DNA of 64,000 nucleotides from assembly GCA_039881145.1 (NCBI GenBank), contig JAYKKI010000075.1, forward strand, positions 661,001 to 725,000, given 5' to 3'. Position numbers and translations under genes: made by a program. This DNA comes from Druceiella hillmani (Eukaryota; Arthropoda; Insecta; Lepidoptera; Hepialidae). A model generated the notes under the pieces. The model was not told where the DNA came from, did not search any database, and worked only from the letters and a program-made list of their open reading frames with translations. Below, one piece after another: positions 36,045 to 49,530 of this stretch (position 1 is the first letter of the stretch; each line of letters opens with the position of its first letter).

Positions 36045-37517
36045 TTAGTGCACGAGTTTGTTGATTACTGTTGTGAGAAGATTCATCATTGTTGACATTT
36101 GTTCTAATAGTTTCTCTAGTTTTACAGCTTGTTGTGTGAGTAGAATTTCTAAGTTATTGTTATATTCTGTGGTTGGTGATTTTAAGGCATCTGCATAGGT
36201 TTTAGTTTCTATGGGCATTTTGTGTATGTGTCTTGATTTTTCAAGCATGAGGTTATGTTGTGGGCGAGGTTCTGTGGTGTTTGCTTGACCTACATTAGTT
36301 GGTTTATTTTGTGTGGTGTTGTGATGTGTAATAACCCTTACTAGCTTTTGCTTATTTGTTTTTCTAGTAAGTATTTCTTTGTACACCTCGCACCCTTTAT
36401 AGTTAGCAGGGTGCGCGCCTTCACATAATGCACATGTGGCGGGGGTGTTTCTGTCCTTTTTAGGACAATCAGACGTTTTGTGATCTTGTGCACATTTAAC
36501 GCAACGATATGGCCGCATGCAGTAATTTTTAGAATGCCCATATTGTTGGCACCTTTGACATTGTGGAATTGTGTTTCTTTTGTGGGGCTCTTCAATTATA
36601 ATAATTTGGTTGCTAATAGATTTTATTGATTTAGCAGCACTGTTGTGTGGGCCAGCCACCAGATTAACGAAAAATGTTGACGTCGGTATTTTTTCTCGGC
36701 CATACTTTACGTTAATAATGTCTCCCTGTACTTGATTACCAGTTTTTTCGATTTCTTCTATGATGGCGCTGTGCGGGGTCGAGTGGTGAAGTTTCTTTAT
36801 TACTAGACGGCAGCAGCGTTGGTCCTTTCTATTGAATGTGTGGCCTATAAGTCCATTCTCTCGCACAATGGTTATAATTTTTTGATATGCTTGTATGTCT
36901 AGGGAATTGATTCTGAGTTGGTTTTTATTTATGGTTTTTAAGAGAAAGTTATCTTTATCAGCAACAGTACAAATTAATTCAGTTAATTTATTGACATTTT
37001 CAATACCATACAAGATAATAGGTGGAGGTTTGTATAGCCGTTTTTCTTTAGATTTGGGTTCATCTTCTGTCAGGTCAATCTGTAGACCACTAAATCTGTT
37101 GGTAGTTTTGACTGTTTCGGGAGATGGCGTCTGTGATAACTTCTTTCGCTTGTTGCCTCTACCTTTTGGAACTCTTTGCCATTCGGGTGGACAAGGTGTG
37201 TTATCGGTGATGTATATTGGAGTCTGACTTTTCTGTTCCATTGTTGGGGGATTTGTGTTGGAGGCTTCAACCTGTGATTCGTTTCCAAGGTGATTTGGAG
37301 TCATTTCCAATGTCATATTTTCAGGTTGTTGAGAAGTGATATTATCTTCAAGTTGTTGGGGTCTGGAGATTGGCATTTCACTAATTGAGTTTGATCTAGG
37401 TTTGCTTTCAAACATTCCTTTGTGAAGTATCTGCTGAGTTAACACCTTTGTAGGAATGACTTTATTATTGGTGGTTTCTGTTTGTTGTGTTGTATTTTTA
37501 TTATGTTGATCATTCAT
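36045..37517 (-). CDS. Jockey-like non-LTR retrotransposon ORF1 (Gag-like nucleic-acid-binding protein)
   Basis: An open frame of 490 codons from the ATG at 37517 to TAA at 36047-36045; a GTG four codons earlier is in frame but ATG is preferred. The N-terminal 150 residues are polar and Gln/Asn/Thr-rich. A Lys/Arg stretch (RGNKRKK, about 120) precedes a PRE_C2HC-like region (about 225-315), then three zinc knuckles: C-x2-C-x4-H-x4-C (320-333), C-x2-C-x3-H-x4-C (339-351) and C-x2-C-x3-H-x6-C (362-376, GAHPANYKGC). The C-terminus (about 456-490) is an amphipathic Leu-rich helix, probably a coiled coil. The domain order is that of Jockey-clade ORF1 proteins, which coat the element RNA. No stops or frameshifts are visible, so this copy is fairly young. 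ORF2 starts one base after its stop codon. Confidence 0.9.
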   Translation of the reverse strand: MNDQHNKNTTQQTETTNNKVIPTKVLTQQILHKGMFESKPRSNSISEMPISRPQQLEDNITSQQPENMTLEMTPNHLGNESQVEASNTNPPTMEQKSQTPIYITDNTPCPPEWQRVPKGRGNKRKKLSQTPSPETVKTTNRFSGLQIDLTEDEPKSKEKRLYKPPPIILYGIENVNKLTELICTVADKDNFLLKTINKNQLRINSLDIQAYQKIITIVRENGLIGHTFNRKDQRCCRLVIKKLHHSTPHSAIIEEIEKTGNQVQGDIINVKYGREKIPTSTFFVNLVAGPHNSAAKSIKSISNQIIIIEEPHKRNTIPQCQRCQQYGHSKNYCMRPYRCVKCAQDHKTSDCPKKDRNTPATCALCEGAHPANYKGCEVYKEILTRKTNKQKLVRVITHHNTTQNKPTNVGQANTTEPRPQHNLMLEKSRHIHKMPIETKTYADALKSPTTEYNNNLEILLTQQAVKLEKLLEQMSTMMNLLTTVINKLVH

Positions 37518-37620
37518 GATGGTTCCCACGAGAAGGGTCGATATAAATGGTCGCTACTGAGGTGACGCCCATTCTCAGCAAAAGGCTATTTACTACGACG
37601 TGTCGCCTGGTTCGTCGAGT
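37518..37620 (-). mobile_element. 5' UTR of the Jockey-like element
   Basis: The 100 bases upstream of ORF1 are richer in G+C (for example 'aactcgacgaaccaggcgac' on the minus strand) than the AT-rich DNA beyond about 37620, so the element's 5' end is probably near that point. No TATA box is apparent; Jockey elements use internal downstream promoters. The exact boundary needs another copy for comparison. Confidence 0.5.
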
Positions 37621-40600
37621 TTGTTCCAAAATTAGTATAAATATTTAAAACATTAATTGAATATGTAATTATAAATGCTAATACTTAATTCGTGCTGTGA
37701 AGATTAAATTACGGTATGAAATTTGGTTCAAAAGCCTCTTATTTCCGTATAGTTTTGTGGTCAAATGCAAAAATGGAATCCTTATAGTTTATTCATAATC
37801 ATCCATCTGTCTATTATTTCTGTGTGTTAGATAATGCAGTTTCCAGAGTAATAAACTTACGTGTATGAAATTTAAAAGTAGATACTTTATATAGAATTTT
37901 TAATTAATATTAAAAAAACATTTATTTTTTAAAGTCCTTCCCCAATACAAGGAAATGTTTTTTCCCCTATCTCATCGATGAGGTATCGTTGGATAAATAT
38001 TTCAAAATGATTGAAAATTTCATTCAAAAATTCAAGTTTCAAAGAGGCTTATAATATGACCTTGCTCTCTACTTTTTCAACTGTTAAAAACGTCCCAAGG
38101 AATTCTGTATACAACATTCCTTTTACTTGCAACCCAAATTTCTAGAAATATAGAAAATTGACAAAATCTTCTTGGTGGGTATTCCGATATGCACTTGAGC
38201 GGTTTAATATTATCATTAGTAACATAGAAGATATCTATATCTTAGCTGTATTATCAAAAACTAAATAAAACTGCTTTAAAATTAGTCAAATGTTTATCAA
38301 TTTATTCTGACATAAGATTAATCGTTTCCATGAAATTAATTCGGATACTACATAATTGCATGTTATTATAGTTTCTTTAACATGAAAACTTTAGGAAGAA
38401 CTCCTAAAAATAATTAAGATTATCAAATTGAAATTTAAAAGGTTGCATAAATTTAATACCAACAAGTGAAACAAATTCTAAATTAGTTCATCTCCCGCAC
38501 AATATTCATAAAAAAATTCAAATCTTTTAAGGATATCCTCAGCAAGGAATGGAACAGAAAATATTGAAAAGACTCAATTATATGATAACATAAAATTTTA
38601 CTCTTAGCAAGCGTTCAGAAATCCTTTCTTACCTTTACTGCCTACGTAATTTAAGGCTTCTGAGTGATGTCTTATGAAACAGGGTTTGTACGTTTAATTC
38701 TTGTGTATGTGATTTTGAAATATTACTCTAGTTCTATCTTATTTTTCCTTTTATCTTTTCTTCTAATAATTTTCTACATATTTAAATATATTAATTAAAT
38801 ATATTAAATCATCAAACAAAATATTTTTTTTTGTAATTATTACAATCGTAAACTGCTTCCTCCTTGCTGTTCTTTTCTCATATTTAACATTGTTTACCGA
38901 AGTGAACATTTAAAGCATTTAAATAAAAACGACGTAATAACTGACAACGATTCTGTATCACTTGCTTACGAAAGTTTCATTGGATGTACAATGTTCTTAT
39001 AGAAATTTCTTCCAATTTCCCGGTATTACTATCTTTCCTAATTCAATTTTTAATTATTTGCCTCTTTTTTGTTAAAACTATTTTACACCCAAGTCCCTAT
39101 ATTCTGATCTTGAGCTGAGACTTTATTTCTGTAAACTTTTACAAGAAACATCTTTAGTTAAAACAGAATAGCATTGAACAACGATGTGAAGCCAAGAAAA
39201 TTACCAGGCAACCAAAAAAAATTATGTGCTTTTAATTTATACAGATATGAAACACTTTCAATCTTTGTTGGAAGGTAAAGGGACGTAGGCGTTTGTGCGT
39301 ATCAAATAATAGACATCGATAAGAAAAATAGTATCATTTATTGTCTTTCCTTATTAAAAATATTTGTGGAAGAGTATATTATTTCTTCTTGTTTTGTTAA
39401 TTTAAACCAGATTTGAAAGGTTTCAGTAGGCATGAATAGCATTTGGAAAAGAGGTATTGACAAACTGAACAGAACAAAATTGTTTGAACAATGTTCTTCT
39501 AAAGATGAATCATTAGAAAATGTATCACGTTCAGCGAGACATTTCGTTTTAGCAACAAAAAGATTTAAAGCACCATTAAGAAAAATTAAAATGAAAGTTG
39601 AACAAATGGGTTAATAGAAGACGATCAGCTACAAAGGTTTATAATTTGCTCTTCTCTCCATGTGCACCTTGAAAAATCTTAGGATGGGAAAGTCTACACA
39701 AATCTTTGATATTCTCTGAATATTTTTTATTAGACAATTATGTGTGCAGTACGAATAATTACTTTATGACAAAAAAGAAAGCGAATTAAAAATAAGTAGA
39801 AATTGTAAATGTAAAAATCCACGCTTTGCTAATATTATAAATTTGATAATAAATAATATGAAAGTGTAAAAATTGTTCTGCTATTTTTTAACCACATTTC
39901 ATTTCTCATAAACAATACACATAACTTTTTTTACGATTTCTTCAAAATTATATTTAGTATTTTTGCTCTGACGATAGATTAATGGACATTTTTATTACCG
40001 ATTTACATTCTACTCTTCGAAACAACTTCTTACTTATCTTTTAAAAGTGAATTAACGTTAAATATCCAACTTTGCATTATCTGTGCATTTTATTCTCAAG
40101 CTAGGAGAATACCATAATCGTCCAAAAAATTAACTGTACAATTTAATGGCAATTCACTCTAAAGCATTAATTCATAATGAGTAGTATAAAAAAATAAGAA
40201 AAGAACAAGAAACTCTATGTTTTTTTGTCCCGATAGTCACAAAAATTTGATATTTTTAAGTATTTCGCGAATATCTATGGAAGTTTGTTTAATTTTTTTA
40301 AAGTTTTGGTTAATTTTACATTTCTATAATAATTTTATTCCCTGTAATTTGATTACTTGGAAGAAAATTAAAGTAGTTCTTAAAACGATCCGAAGATGTT
40401 CACGCTGATTTGAGCTTTAAAAGTATTGAAATAATCAATTTTATTTATTGAGGAGGACAAGAGATTATTAGTAAAGGACAAGAGTTTATTAAGATCCTAC
40501 ATATAGTACAATATAATCGAAACAAAAAATAGTCCATATTGAGGGAATTTTTATTAATATTCATAATGCAAACTTAACAGGAACGATTTTAAATTATCAT

Positions 40601-43198
40601 GAAATATGGGTTTACATCATTTGTTTTTTATTAATTTACCTCGAAGAAATACAAACATAACAGGAAGTAAATATCTCAGTAAATATATAAAAAGTTTAAA
40701 TAAACTACTATGTATACTAGAAAGTTGTATGAGCTAAAGTATATGCATCAACAAAAAATATCGTCACATTATAATTTATATAAATTTTACGTATAATGAA
40801 GAAAAAAACGGATAGATGTACATTAAATTCTTTGCGACTGCAATTCTAAAAGAAATGTGACGGTTTACTTAAGCAGAATTTATCTCGTTTTCACTATTTA
40901 ATGAACTTGCTTAAAGTTCCGCCAAAATGAGATATAATTTACAAGCCAGAGCTTTCACAAGAAGAGCATATTAGATGCAATGAACAAAGGCCTGATGGAT
41001 AAACTCCATTTATTATAAAACTTTAAGTGTGCAAGCAGCCCTTTAAAATCAAATATTATGTCGAGCTATTTCACTTAATATTTAAGCAAAGTTTTCTTAT
41101 GTAATATTTATTTATGCTTTTTATTAGAATTAATTTGAGCTAACTTCATATTGTTTTAAAATCGTACTTTTCCATACTTTAAATTTGCAAAGGAATATTT
41201 TGCATGTAATTTTGTTTAAAGCTAAATAAAAATTTGGAGACTAATTTTGGATTATATCTTTAAACAAAAACGTAGCTAAATTAACCATCCGGAAGATATT
41301 GACTAAGTTTTATACGCTGAAAATTTTGCCATTGCTATTTCTTGAGAGTTATATAAATTATAAAGATGTATTGATGCAAAATTCTTTTTTAAGTCTTAAC
41401 TTTTTTATATTTTATAAATCAATATGGATCGACATGAAGTAAGTTTAGAATCTATTTAACTTTAAAAAAATGCTTGCTCATATCAACATATAATGTTTTA
41501 CATCCTACGGAATATTTTTCTTGGCAGCACGTTTACCTTATATGCAGGATATTCAAAAAGGGGTATACCAAGTAGTGAATCACATCAAACTCACTTCGCT
41601 ATACATAATGCAATAATAAGTCGGTTATTTTTTGAAACGTTCTTGAAAATGTAAGCAAAAAGTCATCACACTTTCATTTCCATAATATGAAAATATATTT
41701 ATTTCCTTAATTTCACTCTTACAAACATTTTAATATTTACTGGGTATTTTTTTTATTTTACTATGCATAAACTAAGTCCCAAAATCACAATATCGAGCAC
41801 TTTGACTTAAAATATTGCGACATGCATGCTCTAGAGATTAACAGTAACAGGTTAATGGATAAATAAACAAATGGACGATCCTAACGCAATCTCTTAGTTC
41901 ATTACCAATCCCTAGACAGTACTATCTGATCACTGACATTTTAATAACACAAACACTAATAAGGAATCGATTGAAAACATATTCGTTTAACGGTATTATC
42001 AGTAAATTAAGAAGTTGATCTCCCTATCGAGCACCGTTTAAGCCGTGTTCTCCAAGTTCTGTTACATTATTATTACTGTTCTGCTGCTATAAATTACAGC
42101 ATGATGAAAGCATAATATAATTCATGAAAAATCAATTTGAAGTCAGATATGTAACTCTAGCGATTAGAGCGAACAAACGAAACGAGCAAACAGAAAACTT
42201 CCCCTTAATATAGGTAAGGTATAACAAATTGCCTGCAGTGAAAAAAATATATTACACCTAAGTCATTACAAAAAATTCCGTTTCTTTATATCAGGAGCCA
42301 TATATATAACATCTCACAAAACACCTGCTCTCATAACATCTGCTCTAATAAAATGTACATGATATAATATAAAAAGTATTGTAAATACCTGCAATAGAGT
42401 TGCATTAAAGTTACTGTAAATTTATTTCAAATATTTAAAAAAGTATTAACTGAAATAAATTTAAAAAAATATATAATTCATTAACGTTATATGCACAGTG
42501 AAGAGAAAGCACGGACGAGTATATTCTATATTTTAGGACTACAATTCTAAATTTAAAGCAGTAATTTGACTAAACTTCACTTGAAACTCCCCAAACTTTA
42601 GATTGCAGAGATCGAATAGTGTAAAGAGCTTTTAACGAAAAAGCGTAATAGACAGTGAACAAAGAAGTAGAGTTAAATTATTAGGCACTTATATTTTATG
42701 GAACAAAATACTCTTCGAGTACACCAAACGCTTCGAGAGTTTAATTACCTCTCGCTTGTAAATATTTGCTTCCATTAATTTTACAAATATTTCAGACACA
42801 CTATATCCCATACTTCAAATATTCAAATTAGAATTTTATCAAAATCGTGCTTAAGTACGAATGTCACGATACGTCTTCGAATCAAAGCTCATTTATTTTG
42901 TAATGAGGTCTTCTATCATTCTTTGGGGATTACGTGGCAACGTCGTCCGTAAATAATGGAGTAGCATATTTCTCACTTTATATAAATTGCGCTGTCATGC
43001 AATTTGGTAGACGATATTTTTAAAATGTTAAAGAACGACGAAAATGTTTGATAGTGTCTTCGTTTCCAATCGATATTTAATTTTCTTCAAACCTTCCGAC
43101 ACTAATGAAAATAAGAAATAATTATTCTGATACCTTCCTTACTTATTACAATAAACAAGTATTTCCAAATGCTTTAATATAGAAACGTTAAGATAATA
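37621..43198. other. AT-rich spacer with one unassigned open frame
   Basis: No family recognised. The clearest open frame is 39432-39614 (+), listed separately. A 63-codon frame at 40217-40408 (+) is Phe/Ile/Leu-rich and looks like chance. Confidence 0.45.
39432..39614 (+). other. unassigned 60-codon open frame, possible exon
   Basis: Starts with ATG 8-10 bases after 'ggtttcag', which resembles a 3' splice site, and runs to a TAA. The product is basic and mixed in composition (WKRGIDKLNRTK near the start, RFKAPLRKIKMK near the end), unlike the Ile/Phe-rich chance frames around it. I recognise no family, signal peptide or membrane segment. It could be a small exon, a relic or chance. Confidence 0.25.
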
Positions 43199-43199
43199 C

Positions 43200-43258
<59 letters not shown>

Positions 43259-43260
43259 AA
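43199..43260. repeat. (TA)n / (CATA)n microsatellite
   Basis: About 60 bp of alternating TA with 'catacata' interruptions. Confidence 0.95.
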
Positions 43261-43841
43261 TAAAGTATACTTTTATAAGTATAGGTAAACTAGTTTCTTA
43301 TAATTTAAACGGAGACTAAGAGACGTACATATCGTTCCAAAAATACTAGATTCATCCAAGTCCTTCTTGTTATTATTTATCTACCAAGCAGATATAGGCA
43401 ATGAGATTGAAATGAGTTCAGCCTTTTTTGTTCCATAGCTTAATTGTCATTAGTTTAGTAAACTATTCACCAAATATTTACAGAAATATTACAAACTTTT
43501 CTCCTTTGAATTATAAAATTTTATCCCTTGTACGCTGGGAAGTGCGATAAATATTTAAAATTAAATACCATACAGCAACTAAGTTGCTTAATAAAAAAAT
43601 GCAATTCTTCAACCACAGCAACATGTATATCCTCTGTATATGGATTCTTCGCCTACCTTATCTACTACAAAATTGTGAACGATACTATTTTGTTTAGGCA
43701 GAGAATCGATCAAAAATAAATCTTGCCAAAACTGCCATCGAACGCGATCGTTGAGGAATACATGAAGCTAATGAAAAAATCAGACAAAATAATCAGCAGG
43801 AATCTATGATCTTTCAAAAATAATAGTGTCGAGAATTCGAC

Positions 43842-43899
43842 TAATTAAGGGATGAATAAGATAAAAAGATTAATTAAGGGATGAATGAGATAAAAAAGA
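43842..43899 (+). repeat. 29-bp tandem duplication
   Basis: Two adjacent units beginning 'taattaagggatgaat' at 43842 and 43871 that differ at only a few positions. Confidence 0.85.
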
Positions 43900-44149
43900 G
43901 CTACGTTAGCGCTAAGTTTTTATCTCCTCTTTTGAAACTAGTTAAAAGAAGTTGTTGAATCTACCATTACTGGAGATGACAATATGTAACTTTTACCTCT
44001 GTATAATGTTTTCTATTGAAGAGACGATCAAAGGAGTGCCATTGGAGGATCATCTTCAGGAAAAAAATGGGCCCATCTCAACAAATAATTATTCTAAAAA
44101 CGTTTTGGATTATGACAAATACTTATTTGCAGATTTTAAAGAGCTCATT

Positions 44150-44285
44150 ACCGACAGTTCTTGTTCATTCCCGACACTGGAAATCCAGTCTTTTTTCCGT
44201 CGACCAGGAGTACGGTGGGACAGACGAACGAAAGGCGGGTCGGCTTTCGAGCTGGCGGTCGGGTGGGCGGGTGAACGAGTGATTT
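44150..44285. other. G+C-rich island in AT-rich DNA
   Basis: The stretch 44190-44280 contains repeated GGGCGG/GGTCGG-type words and abruptly higher G+C than anything within 6 kb. Overlapping open frames exist on both strands (43952-44296 +; 44292-44110 and 44387-44148 -) but their Arg/Pro/Gly-rich products match nothing I know. It may be a transferred or inserted fragment or the edge of a G+C-rich repeat. Confidence 0.5.
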
Positions 44286-44289
44286 TACG

Positions 44290-46613
44290 CATGTAGTAAA
44301 TTTATGTGAAACATCACCTCTATTAAATAAATTTTGTTTTATTAGAAAGTTGGCAAAATAATGGGTTTCTTTTAAATTCCGTATCACTTTTTTATCTAAA
44401 CAGGAGCCTCATATTTTGCTAAAGTAAGTATTTTCTTATACTCTCCCTTAAATAGGATATCTTATCCTAGTGAAAAAATATCACTTTTTTAATAAAACTG
44501 AAAGAAATCCGGCATTATTTTATATAAAATAATTTACATCGCTCGTTTTAGACCTTAATGAAACCTTTCTTTGAACTTTTTGAAATATTTTTTATTAATG
44601 AAATTCTCCAATTGGAAATTCAAACAAAAATAGAAGGAATTAAGGACCACACGATTTAATAATAAATAAAGTCACTTGACAAACAATTTTTCGTCAGAAA
44701 ATTTGCGTTTATCTGAATGGAATATATTAAAATATTTAATATTACACGTGCCATTTTTATTTCACTAATATTTATTAGATTTTGAGTTTTGCATATCCTT
44801 CATCGCAGAAATCTTTATTAATCCCGTGTGGTCGGTAACTTAAAATAAAGATTTTTAGACTTTACGTTCCCTTATTTTTTATTTTGAAAAAGAATGAATA
44901 AAATTTCATGTGAGCTGAATATATTGTAACGCCGTTGGCATCGACGTTTTCTTTTAACTTCATACAAGTAAAGTAAAAATAAGAATCATATATTGAACAT
45001 CAACTTGACGTTTTAGGTCCCATTAATACTCCGTGCATCTTGACGGCTTCCTATCGCACATATACATATTTCACTTCTCCATTCTACTTATGTTCTTTTC
45101 GTATGTTCTAAATATAAAATAATTGTACATTGTGGATATACTAGTAAATAATTTTTAATTTAATTATTATTTCTTACTAAAATTTCGAAGATAAATATTT
45201 TGCTATTTACATATTATATTTAACGGTAAATACATTATAAGCTAAGAAAAATACTTTTCCGCTTACAACTAATTTTTTCAAATATTTTCATAGTGATTAT
45301 ATTTTTGCTTTTTGATAATCAGAAGAGATGATACGTAGATTTAATTTTTAAATAAAAATCAATTTATTGATATATGCTTATGGATGACGTAATTTTGATC
45401 CCACAAATAAAAATAAAAAATTAAATTAAATGTATTTAAAAAATTACGAACCAAGAAAAAGAAATAATTCATACTTTATTAATAAAGATGTAGAAAGGTA
45501 ATCTAAAAATTATTTGGTTTAGTAATGAACATTTTGACCAGCACATATTTTAGTAATTAACCCTCAAAAATATATGTATGACAATTTTGAGTAAAAAAGT
45601 AGGAAAATAAACTAATTGATTTTTTGTTAAATATCGTACGTATTATTTAAAGAGATCGATTAAGTAATAAAGGTTCGAAAGAAATGTTTTTATCAGAAAT
45701 ATTATTCGACTACTTCCTTTTTTTCAGAATAGCTTTAACATTAAAACATTTATTTTGGCACAGGCACATTTTGGCATATTACTTGCAATTTTCAAATAAT
45801 TCAGAAGTCAATATTAAAAAAGTTTAATTGAACTAGGAAGACGTTAAAATTGATACATCAGTTGCAAAATGAAAAAAAAATCAATCTTTTAAAGAAACTT
45901 CTCTTAAAGAAAATCTCTTTCTTTTAAAGAAAGAGGGGGGGATAAATAAAATAATGGTATTTTTTCAAAAGAAGGAACGAAAATATTTTATCAATCCTAT
46001 GAAATTGTCATGGGTTAGTTATTCATAGCCAGTATTGTTTTCGGACACGGAGTAAATACTTTTGGATCATGTAATAGAAACTATTGATAGCGCGATTCCT
46101 AATAGTTTTCACACGTTTTCGAAATTTCTTGGCTCGTAATATATGATGATTTCAAATATTCTATTTTTTAAATTTTTAGGTTGTTAAATTATAGAGAAAA
46201 GGACATACTGCATATCATTTTGAAGCTCACTATTTCGCAAAGGAGGTTTACATATAAAAGGTAAATAAAACATCAATTTCATTTTAAAAATATTTGTCTA
46301 GTAACATTATACATAAAAAATGATATTTTGATACGTATTAATTGAGACGTTCACATTAAGCATACAGTTGAAAACTTTCAGGCATATTTCTATACTATAG
46401 AAACGATGAGGTTGTGACAGCTGGGCAAACGAATGGACGTATTAACGAATATGGAGAAAATATGATGGTTGCTTTTTTTTCAAAATACAGTTTTCTATTT
46501 TTACTGTAAAAATATAAAAATACTGAGAATTATTTTTCATTGTCTTAGTTTCAAAGGATTTAAAATTAAAAATGATAATCAATAATTCTGAGATTTAGAG
46601 TTACTTACAATGT
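44290..46613. other. AT-rich spacer, no gene seen
   Basis: No family recognised. A purine/pyrimidine near-palindrome (ctctttctt/aagaaagag) with neighbouring 'cttaaagaaa' words lies at 45885-45940 and ends in a G7 run. Confidence 0.5.
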
Positions 46614-46670
46614 AAGTTATATTTTGAAGTCGTCATAAAAATACTGTTTGTCGACTTCAAAATATAACTT
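46614..46670. repeat. perfect 19-bp inverted repeat
   Basis: aagttatattttgaagtcg (46614-46632) and its exact reverse complement (46652-46670) flank a 19-base loop. Confidence 0.95.
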
Positions 46671-46739
46671 TTTAAAACAATTTAATCTCGAATTAATGTA
46701 TCATTATTGAATTGATTCCATTTTTTTAACTATAATGAA

Positions 46740-46964
46740 ATATTAGACTACATTTCTACCGACGCGAACTAAGAATTAAATTGAATTGAGATATTCTGAC
46801 CCCTGGAGTTTCGGTCTCATGTTTATAAAGGAAAGAAGTGCTGTGATTTCTAGGGACGGAATTTTACTGATAAGTGAAGAACAGGGCTTGGTCATGGTAT
46901 CATGAGAGCGTTGCTATGTGAGAATTACAGCTAGCAAATATAGGGTGTAACCGGTCCCCCTTGA
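46740..46964 (-). mobile_element. candidate polypurine tract and LTR start downstream of env
   Basis: On the minus strand, 55 bases after the end of the envelope-like frame, 'tcaagggggacc' (46964-46953) resembles the polypurine tract that primes plus-strand DNA synthesis in LTR elements. It is followed at once by 'ggttacaccc' (46952-46943), close to the 'tgttacaccc'-type start of many LTRs. A 'tttataaa' TATA-like word lies about 120 bases further (near 46829-46821). No matching 5' LTR was found in the window, so the LTR call rests on position and motif only. Confidence 0.35.
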
Positions 46965-47018
46965 AGAGTAAACTTACATTATTATGCGAATTTATGGCAT
47001 AGAAATTCTATAATATGT

Positions 47019-48365
<1,347 letters not shown>

Positions 48366-49345
48366 TACTTATTTATATTGAATTAACATTAAATAGAATA
48401 AAATTATTAATCATGTCGTAATAATGTTAGGGGAGTAGATGAATGATATTATGACACTCTATATGGTTAAAGATGTCATATTGCCACCAAAGAACTCTTT
48501 CCGTTCCGAAAGTAGCAGTCATATTGTTAAAGTGTGGCTTTATAAAAAAAATATAAATAGGAGTAACCGGTTTAAGGTCATTGATTCAGTTTAAATAAAC
48601 CGACAGGATCAACATTTTAACCAGGACCTTTGTTTATTAGTTGAATAAAATTGGTTAGTTTTACTTCGTCATAGTGATGAACGATGTGGCTACGGTATAT
48701 TAAGAAAGTTAGAGAATTTTTCCCATTTATTTTGATTAACTTGGTTCTTTCTCTTCAAATAAAAGAGAAGGTTTTATGCAACCTGAGTTGATTTCTAAAA
48801 TATACGTAGTTTCCAAATTGGTACCTTACAGGACGAAAGTGACAATCATGATAAGTGGATTGAGGTTATTTTTTTGAGATTGAAATGATAAATAAAATAA
48901 AAGTTCGTAAAGAGATGAGTGGGTTGTTAACAGTGTTTTATGCTAGCGTCACGGTGTATATATATTTGGATCGATTGTCTTGATTATCATTAATACATGA
49001 GTTAAAATATTCCTTGAGGATGAAAGTATCACGTTCTAAAGCTTGGATCCGAGTGTGATATGGCTATGTCCGTAATTGTTTTATTTTCAAGAAATCACGG
49101 GTTCTCGGGAAAGAGATTCGATGAGCAGTTTCTTCATTTATCGGTAGGAAGCATTTTGTGTATACCAAATAAAAATATACAATATATTAAGCACCAACTG
49201 GTATCTTCAGCCCTAACGCTTCGAATAGGATAGGCTGCGGAATTTTGTAAGATATATTGGCATGGATTGAAGTTTTATATGTCCGGATTCAGGTAAGGGT
49301 CCTTCAATATTAAGGACTTGTCGTTATAATGGAGCAGTCGATACC
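48366..49345 (-). other. region expected to hold the env surface subunit; unreadable
   Basis: The minus strand has short open pieces (for example a Pro/Leu-rich [10 protein letters not shown] near 49290) but no assignable motif. The surface subunit of these envelopes is variable even when intact, so absence of a match is weak evidence. Confidence 0.25.

Positions 49346-49530
<185 letters not shown>

Larger units (their letters stand above)
35225..37620 (-). mobile_element. Jockey-like non-LTR retrotransposon, 3'-truncated
   Basis: Contains 5' UTR, intact ORF1 and the endonuclease portion of ORF2, but no reverse transcriptase, 3' UTR or A-rich tail. Because these elements insert by copying from the 3' end of their RNA, ordinary truncations remove the 5' end. 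This copy shows the opposite, implying a later deletion or another insertion at about 35.2 kb. Confidence 0.8.

Noticed and set aside
36341..36595. 84-codon minus-strand frame inside ORF1
   Set aside because: It lies in another frame within the 490-codon ORF1 and has no independent signal.
36895..37227. 110-codon plus-strand frame opposite ORF1
   Set aside because: Antisense shadow of a well-supported coding sequence.
43842..43899. CRISPR-like direct repeats
   Set aside because: Two adjacent units without spacers, in a eukaryotic context; a simple tandem duplication.
43952..44296. 114-codon plus-strand frame as a gene
   Set aside because: Its second half is driven by the G+C-rich island, which is open on both strands; no start context, domain or homologue is recognised.
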